From the NCBI GenBank assembly GCA_045402695.1, contig JAWPNA010000356.1:1-10878 (forward strand): 10,878 nt of DNA, read 5' to 3'. The DNA comes from JAWPNA01 sp045402695 (GTDB lineage Bacteria > Acidobacteriota > Polarisedimenticolia > JACPZX01 > DASXTC01). Both the position numbers and the translations under genes were made by a program. Positions 6,680 through 10,878 of this stretch are shown piece by piece (the stretch's first letter is position 1; each line of letters opens with the position of its first letter). Below the pieces are notes generated by a model. The model searched no databases. It saw nothing but the letters and a program-made list of their open reading frames with translations, and was not told the DNA's origin.

Positions 6680-7228
6680 ATGGATACGGCGGCTGACACG
6701 GAACTGGCCCGAGCATGCCTCTGCGGTGACGTCAGCGCCTTCGAGACCCTGGTGCAGAGGTACGAGCGGGCCGTCTTCAACCTGGCATACCGGCTCCTTA
6801 ATGACCGCGAGGATGCGAAGGACATTACCCAGACTGCCTTCATCAAGGCCTACCAGGGCCTGGAGAGCTTCGACCCCCGCCTCGAATTCCGTAGCTGGCT
6901 CTACCGGATTGCCGTCAATGAATCGATCAACCTCCGCACCCGGAGACGGAGGATGGAGCCGTTGGCGTCGATCGCGGCCGTCCACGCCGCCGGCGGGAAG
7001 AGCCCCGAGGAGGACTGCGTCAACAACGATCTGCGGCGCGACATCCAGGAGGCGCTCATGGAGATGAAGCGAGACCACCGGGTCGTGATTGTCCTGAGAC
7101 ATTTTCTCGGGTGCTCGCACCAGGAGATGAGCCAGATCATCCAGAAACCGGTGAAGACCGTAAAGTCGAGGCTCTTCACGGCGCGGCAGATCCTGAAGGA
7201 CCTGCTCATCCAGCGAGGCGTGATGTGA
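6680..7228 (+). CDS. ECF-type RNA polymerase sigma factor
   Basis: 182 residues. Region 2 spans about 20-90: FETLVQRYERAVFNLAYRLL, then EDAKDITQTAFIKAYQGLESFD, which carries the -10 recognition and core-binding helices, then FRSWLYRIAVNESINLRTRRRR. Region 4 spans about 121-175 and contains the helix-turn-helix SHQEMSQIIQKPVKTVKSRL, which reads the -35 element. Region 3 is absent, as in ECF factors. Start: ATG 6680; GTG 6677 is in frame directly before it. Only a weak SD (AGGG at 6669-6672) is seen. The open frame continues far upstream, but that part lies inside the preceding genes in another frame and has no sigma homology. The 3' end overlaps the membrane anti-sigma-like gene (GTGA), the classic arrangement in which an ECF factor is co-expressed with its inhibitor. 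The 98-base gap after the STAS gene suggests separate transcription. The subfamily was not determined. Confidence 0.92.
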   Translation: MDTAADTELARACLCGDVSAFETLVQRYERAVFNLAYRLLNDREDAKDITQTAFIKAYQGLESFDPRLEFRSWLYRIAVNESINLRTRRRRMEPLASIAAVHAAGGKSPEEDCVNNDLRRDIQEALMEMKRDHRVVIVLRHFLGCSHQEMSQIIQKPVKTVKSRLFTARQILKDLLIQRGVM

Positions 7229-8025
7229 CGGCCGTCGATCCTCGGACCCTTGATCTGATTCACGCCGAAATCGACGGCATCATCTCGGAGGGCGAGCGCT
7301 CCAGGCTGCAGGACCTGCTCGCCGGTGACGCGGCTGCGCGCGAGTACCTCGCGCGGATGATCGAGCTCACAGAGACCCTCGCCGGAGTCAAAGAGGTCGC
7401 CCCGCCCGATGGTCTGCGCCGCGACATCATGAGTTCGGTGCGGGCGGCGAGGATGCAACCCGGGGGAGGCACCCGCTCATGGCTGCAACCCCTGTGGCCC
7501 GGGCGACGCGCCCTTCTCCGATACGGCTACGCCTTCGCCGCCGGCCTCATCCTGGGGCTTTCCGGCATTCATTGGTATGTCACGGAGACGATGGATGTTC
7601 GCCCTGTCGCCTCGTCCGAGGTCGCCGGGACGATCACCGCGCCCGGAATTCCCTCTGGCTCCGAAGTCGTCCAGCAGAGCACGCTGGAGATGTCGGATCT
7701 GGGCGGAACCGTTATTTTGTTGCGTTCCGAGAGCGGATTCGACTTAGTATTTAACCTCGACGCAACTGGTGAGAAGGGACCCGCGCGCGTGGCCCTGGCG
7801 TACAACCCTCTCGAGGCGAGCTTCACGGGGTTTGACCAGGTCCGTGGCCAGGTGCGCGATTTCCAGGCCGCCGGGGGTGAGCTTTCGTGGGAGATGCTGG
7901 GACATCACGAAACAGCGATCCATTTCAAGGCCTGGGAGGAGGCCGGGCCGGTGATCGAGTTGCGGTTCTTCGTCGGGGGGGCGCCGGTCCAGAGCCTTTC
8001 GTTGAAGCTGGCTGGATCGCCGTAA
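7225..8025 (+). CDS. Single-pass membrane anti-sigma-like factor (zinc-less)
   Basis: 266 residues. Residues 1-75 are a cytoplasmic helical region resembling the anti-sigma fold: a DLIHAEIDGIISEGERSRLQ start, then a four-helix-like stretch ending APPDGLRRDIMSSV. The ZAS zinc motif HxxxCxxC is absent, and there are no cysteines in this part. Residues about 97-115 (LLRYGYAFAAGLILGLSGI) form one membrane span after a basic GRR. Residues about 120-266 form a periplasmic beta-rich domain that I do not recognise (GGTVILLRSESGFDLVFNL, VIELRFFVGG). The assignment rests on gene order and topology: it starts in the last codons of the ECF sigma gene, with GTG 7225 overlapping TGA, GAGG at 7215-7218 and a six-base spacer. 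Presumably it holds the sigma factor at the membrane until a periplasmic signal arrives. A partner-specific sensor of unknown ligand is the most that can be claimed. Confidence 0.75.
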   Translation: MTAVDPRTLDLIHAEIDGIISEGERSRLQDLLAGDAAAREYLARMIELTETLAGVKEVAPPDGLRRDIMSSVRAARMQPGGGTRSWLQPLWPGRRALLRYGYAFAAGLILGLSGIHWYVTETMDVRPVASSEVAGTITAPGIPSGSEVVQQSTLEMSDLGGTVILLRSESGFDLVFNLDATGEKGPARVALAYNPLEASFTGFDQVRGQVRDFQAAGGELSWEMLGHHETAIHFKAWEEAGPVIELRFFVGGAPVQSLSLKLAGSP

Positions 8026-8047
8026 CCAACCTTTTTGGCGGTTGGTT
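8024..8047 (+). terminator. Perfect hairpin at the anti-sigma stop codon
   Basis: AACCAACC and GGTTGGTT form an eight-pair perfect stem around an eight-base loop (TTTTTGGC). The left arm includes the last two bases of the TAA stop. There is no T tract after the stem. It could be a partial terminator or attenuator that sets a different level for the downstream repeat-protein gene, an mRNA processing or stability element, or a protein-binding palindrome. Confidence 0.4.
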
Positions 8048-8117
8048 GTATTGAGGGTGTAGGTTGCGGTTTCAGCCATTCGGTAACGGACTGGTTCATG
8101 TCGGGGAGGGGGATCTG

Positions 8118-9941
8118 ATGACAAAAACTGCCAAGTCGTTCCTTTTTGGAGGGCTCCTGGTCATCGCGGTGGCCATGGTGGGGTACTACGGGTTCGTGAC
8201 TCCGCCGGCGGATGGAGACGTCTCCGGCGCCATCGGGGCGGCTCAGCGTTACCAGGCGAAGCAGATAAGCGGCCAGGACGTCGTCCTGGGTGACGCGGAA
8301 GTCGCCCGATTCCTGCAGAGCGACACGTTTGACCGCATCATCAACGACAAGGAGGCAAGACAGATCCTGGCACGCCCCGATTTTCAGGTCGTGATGGCGA
8401 GCCCGCAGCTCAGGGAGATGTTCGCACGACCTGACTTCAGGGAGCTGATGGCTCGCCCCGATTTCAGGGAGTTGCTCGCGAGGCCGGATTTCGCGGAGTT
8501 GATGGCAAGGCCGGATTTTACGCAGATGCTCGCGCGGCCCGATTTCAAGGAACTGATGGCGAGACCGGATTTCAAGGAGATGCTCGCGCGGCCTGACTTC
8601 AAGGAAATGCTCGCACGGCCGGACTTCAGGGATCTGATGGCGAGACCCGATTTCAGGGAGTTGCTCTCTAGGCCGGATTTCAAGGAGTCGCTCGCGAGAG
8701 CCGAGTTCACCGACTTGGCGGCCCGGCCGGACTTCAAGGAGCTGATGGCGCGCCCTGATTTCAAGGAGCTGCTGGCGAAACCCGGCTTCAAGGAACTCAT
8801 GGCGCGACCCGAGTATAAGGAGCTGCTGGCGAGACCCGATTTCAGGGAGCTGATGGCGCGCCCTGATTTCAAAGAGTTGCTCGCGAAAGCCCAGTTCACC
8901 GAACTGGCGGCCAGGCCCGAGTTCAAGGAGTTGCTCGCGAGGCCCGGTTTCAGGGAGCTCATGGCGAAACCCGAGTACAAGGATCTGCTCGCAAGACCAG
9001 ATTTCAGGGAGCTGCTCGCGAAGCCAGAGTTCAAGGAGTCGCTCGCTAGAGCCGAGTTCACCGAACTGGCGTCGAGGCCCGAGTTCAAGGCGTTGATGGC
9101 CAGACCTGATTTCAAGGAGCTCCTCGCACGGCCCGAACTGAAGGAGCTGCTCGCGAGACCCCAGTTCAGCGAGCTGCTGGCACGGCCTGGTTTCAGGGAG
9201 TTGATGGCGAGGCCTGATTTCAAGCAACTGCTCGCGAGAGTCGAGTTCACCGAATTGGCGGCCAGGCCCGAGTTCAATTCGTTGATGGCCAGGCCCGAGT
9301 TCACGGAGATGCTCGCACGGCCGGGCGTCAAGGAGCTCATGGCGAGGCCCGACTTCAAGGAGCTGCTCGCACGACCCGAGTTCAAGGAGTCGCTCGCGAG
9401 AGCGGAGTTCACCGACCTCGCGGCCAAGCCAGAATTCAAGGCGTTGATGGCCAAGCCCGAGTTCAAGGACCTGCTCGCCAGGCCGGGCGTCAGGGAGCTC
9501 ATGGCGAAACCAGAGTTCACGGAGCTGTTCGCGAGGCCGGACTTCAGGGAGTTGATGGCGAGGCCGGATTTCAAGGAGCTGCTGGCGAGACCCGAGTTCA
9601 CCGAATTGGCGGCCAAGCCCGAATTCAAGGCGTTGATGGCCAGGCCCGAGTTCAAGGACCTGCTCGCCAAGCCGGGTTTCAAAGAGCTGCTCGCCAGGCC
9701 GGATCTCACCGAGCTGCTCGCGAAGCCCGTTTTCAGGGACCTGCTCGCCAGGCCAGACTTCAAGGAGCTCCTGGCCAGACCGGATTTCAACGAACTGCTT
9801 GCGAGGCCTCATTTCAGAGAGATGCTCGCGAAGCCCGTTTTCAGGGACCTGCTCGCGAAGCCTGAGATGAAGGACTTGCTGGCGAAGCCGGAAGTCAAGG
9901 CGGCCATGGCCAGGGCAGACGCCCGGCCCGACACGAGATAA
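8118..9941 (+). CDS. Membrane-anchored nonapeptide-repeat protein, function unknown
   Basis: 607 residues; I do not recognise a named family. Residues 1-6 are basic, and residues 7-26 (SFLFGGLLVIAVAMVGYYGF) form a single membrane span, so the body is probably periplasmic. Residues 27-56 are a short linker. Residues 84-596 are 57 uninterrupted nine-residue units, consensus [LM]-A-[RK]-P-[DE]-F-[KR]-E-L. Up to three degenerate units in the same register precede them (57-83). A short basic tail (ARADARPDTR) ends the protein. There is no Cys, no Trp and one His. Each unit has a Pro-Asp/Glu step, which often starts a helix, and alternating charges, so a compact helical solenoid or rod is plausible. 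The spacing loosely recalls the Asp-Pro-type motifs of STI1 domains, but this is inference. Start: ATG 8118 with GGAGG at 8105-8109, eight bases upstream. An upstream in-frame ATG at 8064 would put extra residues before the membrane span. The gene follows the ECF/anti-sigma pair by 92 bases, which suggests an envelope role under that regulator. Confidence 0.85.
   Translation: MTKTAKSFLFGGLLVIAVAMVGYYGFVTPPADGDVSGAIGAAQRYQAKQISGQDVVLGDAEVARFLQSDTFDRIINDKEARQILARPDFQVVMASPQLREMFARPDFRELMARPDFRELLARPDFAELMARPDFTQMLARPDFKELMARPDFKEMLARPDFKEMLARPDFRDLMARPDFRELLSRPDFKESLARAEFTDLAARPDFKELMARPDFKELLAKPGFKELMARPEYKELLARPDFRELMARPDFKELLAKAQFTELAARPEFKELLARPGFRELMAKPEYKDLLARPDFRELLAKPEFKESLARAEFTELASRPEFKALMARPDFKELLARPELKELLARPQFSELLARPGFRELMARPDFKQLLARVEFTELAARPEFNSLMARPEFTEMLARPGVKELMARPDFKELLARPEFKESLARAEFTDLAAKPEFKALMAKPEFKDLLARPGVRELMAKPEFTELFARPDFRELMARPDFKELLARPEFTELAAKPEFKALMARPEFKDLLAKPGFKELLARPDLTELLAKPVFRDLLARPDFKELLARPDFNELLARPHFREMLAKPVFRDLLAKPEMKDLLAKPEVKAAMARADARPDTR
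8367..9905 (+). repeat. 57 tandem 27-base units encoding the nonapeptide
   Basis: Each unit is exactly 27 bases, with no insertions or deletions across 1539 bases. The Arg-Pro-Asp-Phe core is spelled in many ways: GCGCGGCCCGATTTC, GCGAGACCGGATTTC, GCTCGCCCCGATTTC, GCACGACCTGACTTC and GCGAGGCCGGATTTC all occur. This synonymous diversity with a constant peptide points to old repeats held by selection on the protein, not fresh slippage. Confidence 0.95.
8664..9716 (+). repeat. Three 351-base higher-order repeats (13 nonapeptides each)
   Basis: Copies lie at 8664-9014, 9015-9365 and 9366-9716. Each opens with a unit ending KES, followed by a proline-less LARAEFT unit and then a unit starting with A. 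A second proline-poor FTEL unit followed by an A-starting unit falls eight units into each copy (units 20, 33 and 46). Thus the 13-unit period is built of half-periods of seven and six units. Confidence 0.8.
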
Positions 9942-9970
9942 GGGCCTGTTCCCTCTCCCCACTCCCGCGA

Positions 9971-10003
9971 GAAGGTACCCCGGATCGCTTCCGAGGTATC
10001 TTC
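9971..10003 (+). terminator. Strong hairpin after the repeat-protein gene
   Basis: A 14-position stem pairs GAAGGTACCCCGGA with TCCGAGGTATCTTC, with one G-U pair and one C-A mismatch, around the loop TCGCT. It starts 30 bases after the TAA. Only TT follows, so the U tract is poor, but position and length favour a transcription terminator or a 3'-end stabilising element before the metallopeptidase gene. Confidence 0.5.
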
Positions 10004-10029
10004 TTGCCGTCTGCACGGGCAGCCATCTC

Positions 10030-10878
10030 ATGCGGCGTTTCGCCACTTCCCTGATCTGCTTCGTGCTGCTCGTCTGCCTAACCTTCCCGGCTCATGCCCA
10101 GCTCGCATCCCTCGAGACCGAGGACCTCCGGATGATCTACCTCGACACGCTGCAGTCCTACCTGGCGCCGCACGCCGCCCGCGCCTACGAGAACTCCATC
10201 CGTTTCCATCGCCGCTTCTTCCAGTTCGAGCCGTGGGAGAAGGTGACTGTTCTGCTGACCGACTTTTCCGACTACGGCAACGCGGGCGCCACGGTCACCC
10301 CGAGAGACCTGGTGTCGGCGGAGATCTCTCCGGAAAGTTTCGCCTACGAAACGTATCCTTCCAATGAACGCATGAACACCCTGATGAACCACGAGCTGGT
10401 CCACATCGTGGCGTCCGACAAGACGGGCCGGCGTGATCGGTTCTTCCGCCATGTTTTTCAGGGGAAGGTCTCCGAGACCTCCGACGACCCCGAGACGATC
10501 CTGTACGGCTACCTGACCAGACCCCGTATGGATTCACCGCGGTGGTACCAGGAGGGTGTCGCTGTCTTCATGGAGACCTGGATGGCCGGGGGGCTCGGGA
10601 GGGCCCAGGGCTCCTACGATGAGATGGTGTTCCGTTCCATGGTCCGCGACGACACCACGTTCTACGATCCGCTGGGGCTCGTGTCCGAGGGAACCAAGGT
10701 GGACTTCCAGCTCGAGGCGAACTCCTATCTATACGGAACCCGTTTCGTGAGCTACCTGGCCTATCAGTATTCTCCCGAGTCCCTGGTCCGGTGGATCGGA
10801 CGCACCGACGGAAGCAAGGCCTATTACGCGTCGCAGTTCAAGTCAGTGTTCGGCATCCCGCTGAAGGATGCCTGGGCC
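10030..10878 (+). CDS. Secreted gluzincin-type zinc metallopeptidase, 3' end cut by window edge
   Basis: The first 283 residues of an open frame with no stop before the right edge. Residues 1-23 are a signal peptide (MRR, a hydrophobic SLICFVLLVCLTF core, then AHA before Gln24). The zinc motif HELVH is at 121-125. The likely third ligand is Glu175 in RWYQEGVAVFMETW, which gives the HExxH plus downstream E pattern of gluzincins (peptidase MA-like). Such N-terminal domains are often followed by a WD40-like/TolB PD40 beta-propeller in environmental bacteria; if so, that part lies beyond the window. The enzyme should act in the periplasm or outside the cell; its substrate is unknown. Start: ATG 10030 directly begins the signal peptide, but no clear SD is seen. 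It is separated from the repeat-protein gene by a hairpin and 88 bases, so shared regulation is uncertain. Confidence 0.82.
   Translation, partial: MRRFATSLICFVLLVCLTFPAHAQLASLETEDLRMIYLDTLQSYLAPHAARAYENSIRFHRRFFQFEPWEKVTVLLTDFSDYGNAGATVTPRDLVSAEISPESFAYETYPSNERMNTLMNHELVHIVASDKTGRRDRFFRHVFQGKVSETSDDPETILYGYLTRPRMDSPRWYQEGVAVFMETWMAGGLGRAQGSYDEMVFRSMVRDDTTFYDPLGLVSEGTKVDFQLEANSYLYGTRFVSYLAYQYSPESLVRWIGRTDGSKAYYASQFKSVFGIPLKDAWA

Noticed and set aside
8384..9790. A second long minus-strand open frame (468 codons) with SGLASSSLKSGLA repeats
   Set aside because: Same repeat-driven artefact in another frame; no start signal and no independent support.
8367..9905. Possible CRISPR array, because of 27-base regular units
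   Set aside because: There are no unique spacers. The units are contiguous and keep one reading frame with synonymous changes, so they are coding repeats.
8367..9905. Recent slippage or a phase-variable simple repeat
   Set aside because: Units differ widely in synonymous positions, no indels are seen, and the unit length preserves frame, so changes in copy number would not switch the gene off.
7905..10046. A 713-codon open frame on the minus strand across the repeat gene
   Set aside because: The repeat unit is 27 bases, a multiple of three, so a frame free of stops in one unit stays open in all. The minus-strand peptide is a low-complexity echo (LEIRPRHQLPE type) with no SD, domain or membrane signal, while the plus strand has a good SD and a membrane span.

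Overview
The window is GC-rich bacterial DNA with tightly packed genes, strong G/C bias at third codon positions and mostly clear Shine-Dalgarno (SD) sites. The gene mix fits an environmental, soil-type lineage such as Acidobacteriota or a neighbouring deep-branching phylum: secreted PQQ-type beta-propellers, ankyrin plus DUF3471-like proteins, FHA-GAF-SpoIIE phosphatases and a TolB/PD40-type metallopeptidase. This taxonomic guess is inference, because no marker gene is present. I saw no tRNA, rRNA, CRISPR array, insertion sequence or prophage gene, and no gene-free stretch over 300 bases.

Left part (1-4065): a secreted ankyrin-repeat protein (70-903) is translationally coupled by an ATGA overlap to a secreted PQQ-like beta-propeller (900-2264). 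A second beta-propeller (3775-2291, minus strand) converges on the first across 26 bases that hold a perfect GC hairpin. The two propellers look like distant paralogues. Behind the second lies a small plus-strand ORF (3850-4065) with a CxxCH haem-binding motif. It may be a cytochrome remnant.

Middle part (4046-6581): a partner-switching signalling module. A minus-strand FHA-GAF-PP2C/SpoIIE phosphatase (RsbU type) is divergent from a plus-strand pair, an RsbW-type HATPase and an RsbV/SpoIIAA-type STAS protein. Together these are the three standard parts of such a switch: kinase/anti-sigma, antagonist and phosphatase.

Right part (6680-10878): an ECF-type sigma factor overlaps a single-pass, zinc-less anti-sigma-like membrane protein (GTGA overlap). 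After a hairpin at the anti-sigma stop codon comes the most unusual gene of the window (8118-9941). It encodes a membrane-anchored protein that is almost entirely a nonapeptide repeat, consensus [LM]-A-[RK]-P-[DE]-F-[KR]-E-L. There are 57 full copies plus a degenerate lead-in, arranged in a higher-order period of 13 units (117 residues, 351 bases). A second strong hairpin separates it from a secreted zinc metallopeptidase (HELVH) that runs off the right edge.

A working model, which is inference, is that the partner switch and the ECF/anti-sigma pair are two regulatory inputs. The repeat protein, lying directly downstream of the anti-sigma gene, would be an envelope structural or scaffolding effector under the sigma factor.
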